Both the position numbers and the translations under genes were made by a program. A DNA stretch of 64,000 nucleotides from Chryseobacterium nepalense (GTDB lineage Bacteria; Bacteroidota; Bacteroidia; Flavobacteriales; Weeksellaceae), in NCBI RefSeq assembly GCF_023195755.1, contig NZ_CP096203.1, positions 2,604,001 through 2,668,000 of the forward strand, written 5' to 3'. Numbering within the stretch: position 1 is the stretch's first letter; each line of letters starts with the position of its first letter. The notes under the pieces are model-generated. The model ran no database searches, had not been told where the DNA came from, and saw only the letters and a list, made by a program, of their open reading frames with translations. Below, one piece after another: positions 8,307 to 17,261 of the stretch.

Positions 8307-10436
8307 ATGATGAATAAAAAAGGCGTTTCGGCAGTTTCCGGAAACACATCTCCTGTAGTGGGAGAAAAATACACCTATCATATTGCAGGTTGGTATCCCG
8401 ATACATTGGCTTTGGAAAGAGATCCCTCTCAGGTTACCTGGGAACTTTTCATAAAAAGGAGCAATGGGAAATTTGGTACCACGCATATTAAGAAAAAGGG
8501 AATCGGTGATTTCACATTTGGTGAAAAAGCGTTAGGACATACTTTCCGTTTAGAAGCTTATCTTTATAAACCTGAGGGAGGTGGATTGATCATCACGCCA
8601 AGGCGGGACAAAATACCGCGAATAAGTAAAGTAGAACTGTTTTATGTGGATGATTCCAGAGGCGATACGTTCAGCTTTATGGAGAAATTGCGGGCAAGAG
8701 CTTATACAGTGAATCTGTTTGATGAAGAAGTTGTTTTTACCCTTTGGGAGGATGATGCAAAGGGAGGCGGACATAACAAAAGCAATGCGCCCATTGCCAC
8801 TCAAAAAACAAAAGTAGACCACAACGGCATTGCTGCTACTGAATTTCTCCTGTCGAAAGCTTTAACGCAAAAAGCCATGCAGGGCGAAACAGATCCCCAA
8901 CAACTAGAATTTTATATAACAGTAGAATACTATTCCCATAAAAAACATGCCTCGGATAATGTGGAAATCAACAATCCATTTCTAAAGGGTTCAAAACCAC
9001 AATTTAAAAAACCGCCAATATCTTCCGTTTCCAAAGCAAAAGGCTCACCGGCAGAACAAAAACCGAAATCTAAAAAAGAGGAAAGAGGGATTTTGGAAAA
9101 TATTGATGATCAATTTCGGGAACTTTGGGATTGGAGCGAAAGTAAAGGAACGATAAAAAAAGACCAGCGGCCAACCATTCGGAAACCGGAGGGAAGAAGC
9201 CCGGTGGTGGTGAGTGAGGCTAAGCAGGAGAAGAAGGAAGACGATAAATGTCTATGTAAAGGGTACGATTTGGTTTGGGGAAATAAAATTGGTTGTAATG
9301 AACGGAAAAAAGTTGTAGAAGTAGCTAAAAACTTAGAAGTTGATCCTAACTGGTTAATGACCGTAATGGCATTAGAGACAGCAAAAACATTTAGTCCTGC
9401 TATAGATAACGGAATTGGTTATGTTGGGCTTATCCAATTTGGAAAAGATGCTGCTGAAACAGTTGGAACTACACAAGAAAGATTAGTTAAAATGTCTTTC
9501 ATAGAACAAATGGATTACGTACATAAACATTTAATGCCAAAAAAAGAAAAATACAAAACTTTAACGGACTTATACTTAGCTGTTTTATACCCGAAAGCAT
9601 GTGGGCATGGTTCAGAAAGAGATTATGTAGTTTTGCATGGAGCTGCATATCGAAATAATCCTTTATTTTTTAAAGAAAAAGGAGAATGGGAATATAAAAT
9701 AATTGAGAAAAGTGGAAGAAAAATTAAGAAAAAAATTCCAACAGACCCCGATGGAAATACTTATGTTTGGGAAGTTACAATGGTGGCTCAACAGTTATAT
9801 ACAGAAGGCTTGTCTGTAAAAGAAAATAATTTTAGTTGTGGTAGTAGTCAAGAAGAAGAAAAAAATAATTCAATATGTCCTAAAGATTGTTCACAGTGCT
9901 TTGAATATGCAGATGTCTGGGAAAATCCTGAAATAAGTAGTGATAATGGGGGTAAAAATAACAATAGATATGGGAGAAGTAAACGAGGACATAAAGGAGT
10001 AGATATTTTAAGTGGTCCTGTATATAAAGCCGTTCATTCTTTAATGTGTGGAATCGTTGAAGCTGTAGTGACATCATTTAAAACAAATCAATATGGATAT
10101 CTTAAATTGGGTAATGTTATAAATGTAAAGTCGAAAGATAAAAATGGAAAAACTATATATATACTATATTGCCATTTAGATAAAGTATATGTTAAAGTTG
10201 GAGATAAAATTCAGCATGGTCAAAAAATCGCATTATCCGGCTCTACAGGCAATGCTTCCTATTCTGGTCTTCCAAATGGAGTAAAAGGACATGGGATTGA
10301 TAAAAAAAATTGGCATTGCCATATTGAAGCTTGTGCTGATGGTGCAAAAGCAGTTACTTTTTTAGGCAAAAATAGATTACAACCTGAGGATTATATGAAA
10401 ACTAAATTTGACAATAATGGTAATGCAATTAAATAA
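8307..10436 (+). CDS. T6SS effector: two-domain adaptor, lysozyme-like domain and M23 endopeptidase domain
   Basis: 709 residues. Residues 1-230 form two beta-sandwich-like modules (IAGWYPDTLALERD, VTWELFIKR; then ISKVELFYVDD to FYITVEYYS) that look like a conserved T6SS adaptor. A low-complexity linker (about 230-310) follows. Residues about 315-500 resemble a lysozyme or transglycosylase fold with ALET (Glu357 the candidate acid) and GLIQF. Residues about 540-690 are an M23 (LytM) peptidase: HKGVD (His562, Asp566) and WHCHIE (His670, His672), the HxxxD and HxH zinc ligands. It should therefore cut both glycan and peptide in periplasmic peptidoglycan. No signal peptide. The adaptor half has ordinary composition while sequence after about 9240 is markedly AT-rich, pointing to a swapped toxin half. 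Confidence 0.8.
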   Translation: MMNKKGVSAVSGNTSPVVGEKYTYHIAGWYPDTLALERDPSQVTWELFIKRSNGKFGTTHIKKKGIGDFTFGEKALGHTFRLEAYLYKPEGGGLIITPRRDKIPRISKVELFYVDDSRGDTFSFMEKLRARAYTVNLFDEEVVFTLWEDDAKGGGHNKSNAPIATQKTKVDHNGIAATEFLLSKALTQKAMQGETDPQQLEFYITVEYYSHKKHASDNVEINNPFLKGSKPQFKKPPISSVSKAKGSPAEQKPKSKKEERGILENIDDQFRELWDWSESKGTIKKDQRPTIRKPEGRSPVVVSEAKQEKKEDDKCLCKGYDLVWGNKIGCNERKKVVEVAKNLEVDPNWLMTVMALETAKTFSPAIDNGIGYVGLIQFGKDAAETVGTTQERLVKMSFIEQMDYVHKHLMPKKEKYKTLTDLYLAVLYPKACGHGSERDYVVLHGAAYRNNPLFFKEKGEWEYKIIEKSGRKIKKKIPTDPDGNTYVWEVTMVAQQLYTEGLSVKENNFSCGSSQEEEKNNSICPKDCSQCFEYADVWENPEISSDNGGKNNNRYGRSKRGHKGVDILSGPVYKAVHSLMCGIVEAVVTSFKTNQYGYLKLGNVINVKSKDKNGKTIYILYCHLDKVYVKVGDKIQHGQKIALSGSTGNASYSGLPNGVKGHGIDKKNWHCHIEACADGAKAVTFLGKNRLQPEDYMKTKFDNNGNAIK

Positions 10437-11423
10437 AACTATATTTCTGATAATAGCAATGCTATTATTTTCTTGTAAAGGAGATGCTCAAAAAGGGAAA
10501 AATATCATCAAAGAAACTTCTATTAAAAACGAGCAAACAAAGAAAAACTCCAGTATAAATTTTTTTGATAAAAGATATTTTGGTGGATATGAACTTGCTA
10601 TAGATGAATCTACTATTTCAGATCACCCTTTTTTTCGGTATTTAGCTTGTAAAGATTTGGGATATTTCAGTGTTCATTTTATTCCTAAGGAAAAAAAAAT
10701 ACTAAATTTTTGGATGAATGATTACTATAAAAATATAGATTTCAACAACTACAATTTCGGAAAGGATAAAAATAAAATAAGTACACTTCTAAAAAGCAAT
10801 TTAGACAAATATTATATTTTTTCTTATTTTGTTTCCCCAGAATATCTAAACAGTAACGGAGAATGCACTATAGAAAATGTTTTTCTAAAAGAAAATTCTA
10901 AAGCGGAGATTTATTTATACGATAATAATTTGAATAAATGGAATTATCTAAAAAGAATAAATGGAATTATCTAAAAAGAATAAATGCTGTAACTATTTTA
11001 CCGCCTTATGCAGATTATGAATTTTTCAAGGCAAATTTTCCGAACCTTTTCAAAGATGAAGCTGGTTCTTCTATTTCTAATTGGTATGGAAAATATTCAT
11101 TGACACTTAATGAAAATAGTGAAGATTGGAGAAATATTCACGAGATAAAACTATCTATATCAGAAAACTCTATAATTTATTCAGCAGAAGGATTTCAATT
11201 ATATGAGTTTTATAAATTATCATCAAAAGAAAATAATAATAATCTACAATTAGATTTTTCAGAAGCCCTTGATAATACAGAAAACGAAATACATTTAAAA
11301 AAAACAAAAGACTTTGGGGTAATTTTTTTCGACGGTAAAAAATATAAGTGGCTATGCCCATATATAGACGAAAATTTTAGTGAAGGAAAGGAAAAGACCT
11401 ATATTTTGAAAAAGGAGAAATAA
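10423..11423 (+). pseudogene. immunity-type lipoprotein gene split by a 23-bp tandem duplication
   Basis: The first part starts at an ATG near 10423 (upstream in-frame ATGs at 10408 and 10417 overlap the effector end). It has a lipoprotein signal ending LLFSCKGDAQ and runs to a stop at 10972-10974 after NYLKRINGII. The downstream frame continues with NYLKRIN then AVTILPPYADYEFF to a stop at 11421-11423. Removing one 23-bp copy restores a single frame of 325 residues, so the gene was whole until the duplication. The second half has a compact beta-rich domain (WYGKYSLTLNENSEDW, IEIKLSIS-like strands). Its place directly after the peptidoglycan hydrolase and its lipoprotein nature point to the cognate immunity protein. 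The N-terminal 184 residues would still be made. Confidence 0.6.
10933..10986 (+). repeat. 23-bp direct tandem duplication, two copies plus 8 bp
   Basis: Copy 1 is 10933-10955 and copy 2 is 10956-10978, identical; a third partial copy AATAAATG covers 10979-10986. The unit begins AATAAATGG and ends CTAAAAAG. 23 is not a multiple of three, so copy number decides whether the lipoprotein gene is open. Confidence 0.95.
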
Positions 11424-11440
11424 TCAAGGTATTCTGGAAG

Positions 11441-11855
11441 CAATATAATTTTTATTGGAACAAGTGTAAGAAGAGCAAAACAGGAAAAAGTTTGTGAATG
11501 TGAAGCTAGAGTGAGAGCTGCGGATTTTACGTGTAGGGGAAGTACAAGAGAGTTAATTAATCTTTAGAATATAACAAAAAAACAAAAAAGAATCATATTG
11601 TTTATATTTCCCATGATTTTGAAAGTGGTTATACTAAATTATTTGGTGGTGGAAACTTTACGAATTCACCCCATAATAAAAATGTGGTAATCATCCACAA
11701 ATAAAGTTTTATGTTATACAAAGAAGAATGGAGATAAAGTATATAGTTCTGCAGCAGGAGCTTATCAAGTAATGGGATATACATGGAGTGATGATGGTAT
11801 GATTAGTAATAGAAAAACTTATAACATAAATTGCAATGTTTTGAAAATTGATTAA
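11441..11855 (+). pseudogene. decayed lambda-endolysin-like lysozyme effector fragment
   Basis: Three short reading segments in different frames together spell a lysozyme of the lambda gpR type. First EKVCECEARVRAADF to a stop near 11567; second, ESGYTKLFGGGNFTN to a stop near 11704; third, VYSSAAGAYQVMGYTWSDD to a stop at 11855. The second and third segments align in order with HGYDVIVGGELFTD and STGAGRYQLLSRWW of lambda endolysin. The place where the catalytic Glu (EGT) should be reads GST, and there are at least two frame breaks, so it is dead. CEARVRA is a start I associate with T6SS lysozyme effectors in this group. It is probably the displaced toxin of an older effector. Confidence 0.6.
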
Positions 11856-11971
11856 TTTGATATTTCTGTATACAGATTGTAAATTCCAATATTCATTATC
11901 GAATTACTTAGTTATAAATTCAATTACTTATTCAGCAGTTTCAAGAATATTCCTACTCTGGTTGAAATATA

Positions 11972-12180
11972 GAAATCTTTTCCAAAGGGTTCAAAAGTAC
12001 CCCCCCCTTAAGCTATATAGATACCTTAACCACCAAGCTGAATGCACGGATCTGGAAGTTGAGGTTTTGCAGTTTACTTTACCAAAGCCTTGTAGGGCGA
12101 AACAGATCCCCAAACAACTAAAATTTATGTAACAGTAGAATACTATTCCCATAAAAACATGCCACGGATAATGTAGAGGC
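11972..12180 (+). pseudogene. degraded copies of the effector adaptor region
   Basis: 12086-12180 is a nucleotide-level relic of 8872-8967 inside the intact effector (the part encoding MQGETDPQQLEFYITVEYYSHK). Both contain AGGGCGAAACAGATCCCC, AACAGTAGAATACTATTCCC and CATGCC, separated by single-base indels in the downstream copy. A short stretch at 11979-11998 (CCAAAGGGTTCAAAAG) also resembles 8981-8996 but lies upstream, so two rearranged scraps are present. A C8 run occupies 12000-12007. No frame is open across the region; the gap 11856-12232 holds nothing else I can recognise. Confidence 0.6.
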
Positions 12181-12232
12181 CAAAATACTTTCCCGCAAAC
12201 TTCGAAAATCCCACACTTCCCAATCTTTTTTC

Positions 12233-12240
12233 TATTTTTG
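12233..12240 (+). promoter_or_regulatory. -7 box of the two-component operon promoter
   Basis: TATTTTTG matches TAnnTTTG and would give a start near 12247, leaving a leader of about 10 nt before the ATG at 12258. No convincing TTTG at the -33 position is visible. Confidence 0.45.
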
Positions 12241-12257
12241 TATAATTCCTTATGCTC

Positions 12258-12965
12258 ATGAAAAAGATTATTCTTATTGAAGACGAAACAAGTGTGGTGT
12301 CCTTTATCAAAAAAGGACTTCAGGAAAGCGGGTATGAAGTTTCTGTAGCATTTGATGGGAAAACCGGCGTTCAGCTTGTACGGACCAATGATTTTGATCT
12401 CGTTATTCTGGATATCATGCTCCCGGAAATGAATGGGCTCGATGTCTGCAAAGAGATCAGAAAAACCAATCAGCATGTTCCAATCTTGTTTCTAACGGCA
12501 CTCGGAACATCTGAAAATATTGTCCTTGGATTGGAAAGCGGCGGAGATGATTATCTCGTAAAACCATTTAAATTTATTGAATTGGTTGCCCGCGTAAAAT
12601 CACTTTTAAGGAGAAGTACCAATGGAAATACCGCTGAAATTGAAGAGCCCGAAGCAGGTCAGGAACATGTTTATCAGTTTTCGGATCTAATCCTTAATGA
12701 TTACACTAAAAAAGTAACAAGAAACGGAGAGGAGATTTCACTTACCTCAACAGAATACAAGCTGCTGCTTTATTTTCTTAATAATCCTGAGAAAGTAATT
12801 TCGAGAGCAGAAATTCTTGATGCGGTTTGGGGAGTCAATTACGAACTCGGAACAAACGTTGTTGATGTTTACGTCAATTATCTAAGAAAAAAACTGGATA
12901 GCCAAGAAGATAATAAACTCATCCATACCGTTATAGGAATGGGATATGTTTTAAAAAAAAACTAG
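12258..12965 (+). CDS. OmpR/PhoB-family response regulator
   Basis: 235 residues from the ATG at 12258 (an ATG two codons earlier is possible). The N-terminal receiver domain has the acidic pair EDE near residue 9, phospho-acceptor Asp52 in VILDIMLPEMNG, and the conserved Lys in LVKPF. The C-terminal winged helix (about 140-235) has LTSTEYKLLLYFLNNP and VVDVYVNYLRKKLD, typical of OmpR-type DNA binding. The sensor kinase gene starts 3 nt downstream, so the two form one operon. Target genes are unknown; the next gene, an outer-membrane protein read toward it, is a candidate by proximity only. Confidence 0.92.
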   Translation: MKKIILIEDETSVVSFIKKGLQESGYEVSVAFDGKTGVQLVRTNDFDLVILDIMLPEMNGLDVCKEIRKTNQHVPILFLTALGTSENIVLGLESGGDDYLVKPFKFIELVARVKSLLRRSTNGNTAEIEEPEAGQEHVYQFSDLILNDYTKKVTRNGEEISLTSTEYKLLLYFLNNPEKVISRAEILDAVWGVNYELGTNVVDVYVNYLRKKLDSQEDNKLIHTVIGMGYVLKKN

Positions 12966-12968
12966 CGG

Positions 12969-14381
12969 ATGTTCAATAAAGTCATTACCAATCAGACCAA
13001 AACAATGGTGCTCCTCATGCTGGTTTTTACAGCTATTATTTTGCTGTTCAGTGGGTTGGTGTATTTTTCTATTGTTAATTTTTCTCATCAGCGATTTTAC
13101 GAACTTTTAAAAATCCGCACCACCACCATCATTCAGGTAGAAAAAAGCAAAGATAATCTGGATCTTCCCGAAAACTATATTCTGAACGGTCTGAATGATG
13201 AAGAGCTTCCGATGGAAAGAGACTATGTTTTTGCGGTTCCCACAGATTCTAATTTTAATAAAATTTCACAGGAAATTCATATTCCGTCTTCTTTTTTCAA
13301 AAATATCGTCAGAAAAGGGGAAGCAAATTACAATGACAAAGAATTTTATTATATCGGACAGACTTTCCGGCATGATAATAAAAGCTATATTGCGATTGCT
13401 TCAGCAAAAAACCATTATGTGGTATATTACCTCGGATTCCTGAAGAGAACATTGATCACCTGTATTGTGCTTTCGTTGTTTTTCAGCATGATTTTTTCTT
13501 TTTATTTATCTAAAACATTGTTTAAACCGATCCTGAAAATTACAGGAAAGGTAAAGGAAATCAGTTCCGAAAACCTTCATCTTCGCTTGGAGCCGCAACC
13601 GGATAATAAAGAGCTGAACGAGCTGGTGGAAACATTCAATGATATGCTGAACCGTATCGAAACGTCTTTTGAAACCCAGAACCACCTCATCGGAAATGTT
13701 TCACATGAATTAAGGACGCCTCTCACTTCCATCATGGGTGAAGCAGATGTGGCGCTTTCGATTTCAAGAACCAATGCTGAGTATAAAGAAACACTCGGAA
13801 TCATCCTTGATGAAGCCGAAAAACTGGATAAAAAAATTAATGCGCTTCTGATGATCGCACAAACAGGATTTGACGGTAAGATCCAGAAAATGGATAAAGT
13901 ACGGATGGATCAGCTGCTCTGGGATGTTATCGAAACTTTACGGAGAATTGATGTAAGAAACAATATTTTTCTCGATATAAGCATGCTGCCCGATAATCCT
14001 AAAAAGTTAAAGGTTCAGGGGAACGAACAGCTGCTTCATCTTGCAGTTACCAATATTATCCAGAACGGATGTAAATATTCGAATTTCCAGCAGGTAAAAG
14101 TATCTCTGGGTGCTACTGATAATGATGTTTATATTATCGTTAAAGATAACGGAATCGGTATTCCGCAGAAAGAGATGAATAAAATCTATGATCCTTTTTT
14201 CAGAGCCTCCAATACAAAGAATTATGAAGGGTACGGAATAGGGCTTCCTTTAGCCAGAAACATCGTCAGAATGCATCATGGTGAATTGATTGTAAGTTCC
14301 TACGAAAACCAAGGAACAACCGTACAGCTGCGCTTCCCGAATTTTTACAGCACCTTGCAGGAAAATGAAAGGGAAAGCTGA
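12969..14381 (+). CDS. sensor histidine kinase
   Basis: 470 residues. A first membrane helix (about 12-35), a periplasmic sensor of roughly 120 residues, a second helix (about 155-178), a HAMP-like linker, then the dimerisation domain with His246 in SHELRTP and a HATPase_c domain with NGCKYS (N box), DNGIGIP (G1) and GYGIGLPLARNIV (G2). It should autophosphorylate and pass phosphate to the adjacent response regulator. The periplasmic part matches no sensor domain that I know, so the signal is unknown. The architecture is like that of the heavy-metal and envelope-stress kinases of Bacteroidetes. Transcription ends at the hairpin right after the gene. Confidence 0.92.
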   Translation: MFNKVITNQTKTMVLLMLVFTAIILLFSGLVYFSIVNFSHQRFYELLKIRTTTIIQVEKSKDNLDLPENYILNGLNDEELPMERDYVFAVPTDSNFNKISQEIHIPSSFFKNIVRKGEANYNDKEFYYIGQTFRHDNKSYIAIASAKNHYVVYYLGFLKRTLITCIVLSLFFSMIFSFYLSKTLFKPILKITGKVKEISSENLHLRLEPQPDNKELNELVETFNDMLNRIETSFETQNHLIGNVSHELRTPLTSIMGEADVALSISRTNAEYKETLGIILDEAEKLDKKINALLMIAQTGFDGKIQKMDKVRMDQLLWDVIETLRRIDVRNNIFLDISMLPDNPKKLKVQGNEQLLHLAVTNIIQNGCKYSNFQQVKVSLGATDNDVYIIVKDNGIGIPQKEMNKIYDPFFRASNTKNYEGYGIGLPLARNIVRMHHGELIVSSYENQGTTVQLRFPNFYSTLQENERES

Positions 14382-14396
14382 GAGCCTTCTAATCAT

Positions 14397-14432
14397 AAAA
14401 AAACCAATCTCATTAAGATTGGTTTTATTTTT
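14397..14432. terminator. bidirectional terminator between convergent genes
   Basis: AAACCAATCT (14401-14410) pairs with AGATTGGTTT (14416-14425), preceded by an A run and followed by a T run, so it can serve the kinase gene (+) and the outer-membrane protein gene (-). Confidence 0.85.
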
Positions 14433-17147
14433 TTATTTAAAGTTGAATTTTACGGTAAACATTACCTGGCTTGGCCTCAACTGTATTCTTGTGTAAGAAA
14501 TACTTTGCGGATTGATATCGTAAGTTTCAAATACTTTTTTATTGGCTATATTCATCCACTTCAGTTCAAAATCAATTTTCTTTTTAGCCCATGTAAACTG
14601 GTAGGAAACATCAAAGAATCCGTTAGTATATTTTTGATCAAGAGCACTTGTATTCACCTGATCCCAATTAAATCCTATCGTATGATTCTCAATCGGATAG
14701 AAGAAAACACCTAAGTTGTGATTATATCCGCTTCTGGAGTTTTCATTATTCAGCTGAGGTGTATTACTTTTACTTACTTGTTTTGTCTTTGAGATATTAA
14801 AATTATAATCAATACTCATCCAGCTGAAGTAGGTATTGTTGAATTTAAATCCGTAAGACTGAGAATTATTTCTGCTGGTATAGGCAAACCCGTTCTGATA
14901 AGCGTCGGATTTCGAAGTATTGTTGCTGTAGCTTAATGAAGCATTTGTTTTAAATTTCGGGAAATATTTACCAACTTCAGTGCTGTATCCGTTATTCAGT
15001 ACATGATTTTCCTGCTCTATGTATTGCATGATGGTATAACCCGAATTATTTCTTATCGGAGACGAAATAAGATTTCTTTTGGCATCCGAAAATCTGTAAT
15101 TCACGTTAAAGAATAAGTTGTTCAGCGGATTTCTATATTCAATTCTTGTTCCTGCAGATTTTGTATTATTCTGAGGAATAGGGTTATTGGCAGCCATTGC
15201 GTTAATTCCGTTTGGAGAAGTCATCAGGAATCCGGAATAAGCGGTATTAACTTCACCAAAGTTATTATTGATATTGGCATTTACAGAAGCCTTCCAGAAA
15301 GATGCAAATGTATATTGTGCAAAAACATTGGGTTCAAAAGTTACTTTGTTTACGGTTTTCGATACCAATCTTAAAGGATCTTCAGCTTTAATATTATTGG
15401 AGTTTACCGGGAAGTTGGCATACACCATCCAGGAATCATTTTTATAATTCACCCCAACACTTCCGTAAGGAGTTGCAGTGGTATAAGTAAGGTCATTACT
15501 ATATGCTGAAAGCGGAGTAGTATCAGAAGACGGAACCGTTATTATATTTGAAAGATCAGATACAAGATCTGTTGTTTTAAAATTGAATCCTATTTCCGGA
15601 GTAAACGTCCATCCTTTTGTAGAAAAGCCGATATTGGCAGAGTGGTTGGCTTCAAATGTTTTCAGTCTCAGGCTCTGTCTTACAACACCGTTTCCTGAAG
15701 GGGTAAAAAAGCCAGGTATTTCAAGATAGGATGCCGGCGAAACTTCAAGAGTCTGCCTGTCTGTCTGATAATTAATAAATGATAAAACATTTACCATTTT
15801 TTCTTTCCATGGAACAATCGTACTTAATGAATTCTGGAAAGATGTTGTAGGAGATTCAATAGCTTCCTCACCATGTCTGTTAGAATTCGTCAAAGAATTT
15901 GTTCTGTCTGCAATTCCTCTATCTGCATTCCAGAATTGTGAGAAGCTGGTGGTATTTTTAAAGAACCCTTTTTTAGCATTTTTCGTAAATATCAGCTCTC
16001 CTTTCGCTTTATCGGTATAAAAGTTATTAAATATATTTTGGGTAACAGTAGACGCAGGTTCATCTGTTGTGGCAAAATAATCTGTTCTGCTGTAAGATTC
16101 TCTTTCCACTGCATTATTCGTGTAGTTGGCATTGGCTTTCAGTTCCCATTCTTTTTTCTTGTCAATATTGGTAAGATAATTGGCAGACAAATAATGAACA
16201 TTATTCATCAGATACCTTTTTACCGGAAGATTAGGCGTGCTTGCATTTTCCACATTCAGCCAGTCATTCTGGGAGGCATTAATTCTTCTTCCCTCAAACC
16301 TGTTTCCGAACGCAAGAATATTTCCTTCATTTTCCACCTGCTCTCCCATATTATTGGTCTTGTAGTTGACTACCCACTGGCTCTTCTGTCCGAAGAACAT
16401 CGGCGTAAGCTTAACGTTCCAGAGCCACGGATCTCCAAAACCTGTTCCTACTTCGCCTCTTCCTGTCATGGTAACGGAATTTTTAAGTTTGATGTTGATC
16501 GCTGCCTGATCCGAAGGCACTTTATCCTGAAGGATTTTTACAGGCTGATGATTTTCAAGGACTTCAACTTTTTGTACGGCATCTTTCGGAAGCGAGTTGT
16601 TGATCGTTCCGTAGCCGCCTTCCATAAGGTCTTTTCCGTTAACGTAGAACTTATTGATGGCATTACCCTGATAAAGGATGGTTCCATCCGTATTCACTTC
16701 TATGCCCGGAATTTTTTTCATTACATCAGCAAGTGTTCTGTCGCTTTTACTGTCAAAGGCTTTAAGGTCATAGGAGATGGTATCACCTCTTGCCGTAATC
16801 ATCCTTGTTTTTAGCTGCACTTCTTTGATTTCCGTAGCCTCGCCCTGCATTTTGAAGTTTGCAGTCTGATCGCTGTTGCTGATCTGCTTTGTTAACGGTC
16901 TTTGATTGAATGCCTTTACCTTCAGGTCTACATTAGACTCCGAAGAGGTGAAAGTTACTTTGTACTCTCCCTTGGAATTGGTAATTGCATAAGCAAGGAT
17001 GGCATCTTTGCCCGGTTCTTCTATGGTAACACTGGCGCTGGGAATTGCCTGGCCGTCTTCATCCGTAATTTTTCCCGAAACAGTTTTCTGTGCGAAAGAA
17101 AGAACGGAGAAAAAAATCATGACGAATAAAGTAATTTTCAATTTCAT
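14433..17147 (-). CDS. outer-membrane beta-barrel protein with carboxypeptidase-like N-terminal domain
   Basis: 904 residues. A signal peptide (LKITLFVMIFFSVLSFAQ) is followed by a carboxypeptidase regulatory-like beta-sandwich (KTVSGKITDEDGQAIPSASV), a plug-like region (ADVMKKIPGIEVNTDGTILYQG, YVNGKDLMEGGY) and a long run of amphipathic strands ending in FTVKFNFK, with terminal aromatic residues as in a beta-barrel. This matches the TonB-receptor-like OMP_b-brl_3 group of Bacteroidetes. The substrate is unknown. The upstream region carries a -7 box (TAATTTTG read on the minus strand, 17254-17247) inside a 9-bp inverted repeat, so it is probably regulated. Convergent with the two-component operon. 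Confidence 0.85.
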   Translation of the reverse strand: MKLKITLFVMIFFSVLSFAQKTVSGKITDEDGQAIPSASVTIEEPGKDAILAYAITNSKGEYKVTFTSSESNVDLKVKAFNQRPLTKQISNSDQTANFKMQGEATEIKEVQLKTRMITARGDTISYDLKAFDSKSDRTLADVMKKIPGIEVNTDGTILYQGNAINKFYVNGKDLMEGGYGTINNSLPKDAVQKVEVLENHQPVKILQDKVPSDQAAINIKLKNSVTMTGRGEVGTGFGDPWLWNVKLTPMFFGQKSQWVVNYKTNNMGEQVENEGNILAFGNRFEGRRINASQNDWLNVENASTPNLPVKRYLMNNVHYLSANYLTNIDKKKEWELKANANYTNNAVERESYSRTDYFATTDEPASTVTQNIFNNFYTDKAKGELIFTKNAKKGFFKNTTSFSQFWNADRGIADRTNSLTNSNRHGEEAIESPTTSFQNSLSTIVPWKEKMVNVLSFINYQTDRQTLEVSPASYLEIPGFFTPSGNGVVRQSLRLKTFEANHSANIGFSTKGWTFTPEIGFNFKTTDLVSDLSNIITVPSSDTTPLSAYSNDLTYTTATPYGSVGVNYKNDSWMVYANFPVNSNNIKAEDPLRLVSKTVNKVTFEPNVFAQYTFASFWKASVNANINNNFGEVNTAYSGFLMTSPNGINAMAANNPIPQNNTKSAGTRIEYRNPLNNLFFNVNYRFSDAKRNLISSPIRNNSGYTIMQYIEQENHVLNNGYSTEVGKYFPKFKTNASLSYSNNTSKSDAYQNGFAYTSRNNSQSYGFKFNNTYFSWMSIDYNFNISKTKQVSKSNTPQLNNENSRSGYNHNLGVFFYPIENHTIGFNWDQVNTSALDQKYTNGFFDVSYQFTWAKKKIDFELKWMNIANKKVFETYDINPQSISYTRIQLRPSQVMFTVKFNFK

Positions 17148-17237
17148 AATTTACTATTTATGCTATTAGTTAGTCGTTAAAGCTTTTTGTTACACAATAA
17201 GAAAGATTGATATAAATGAGAAAGGTTAAAAAAACAT

Positions 17238-17261
17238 TTATCACTACAAAATTAGTGATAA
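17238..17261. promoter_or_regulatory. palindromic operator over the -7 box of the outer-membrane protein gene
   Basis: TTATCACTA (17238-17246) and TAGTGATAA (17253-17261) are perfect inverted repeats around CAAAAT. Read on the minus strand, the centre contains TAATTTTG (17254-17247), a -7 box for the gene starting at 17147. A dimeric regulator bound here would block or control the promoter; the regulator is not identified. Confidence 0.5.

Noticed and set aside
10408-10422. Earlier ATG codons for the split lipoprotein
   Set aside because: They lie inside the end of the effector gene and lengthen the signal peptide; the ATG at 10423 gives a normal lipoprotein start.
11848-12132. 94-residue frame
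   Set aside because: Runs across the C8 tract and the adaptor relic in a frame that does not match the ancestral protein.
16038-16814. 258-residue frame on the plus strand
   Set aside because: Antisense to the outer-membrane barrel gene, with Cys, Phe and Arg-rich composition unlike a real protein.
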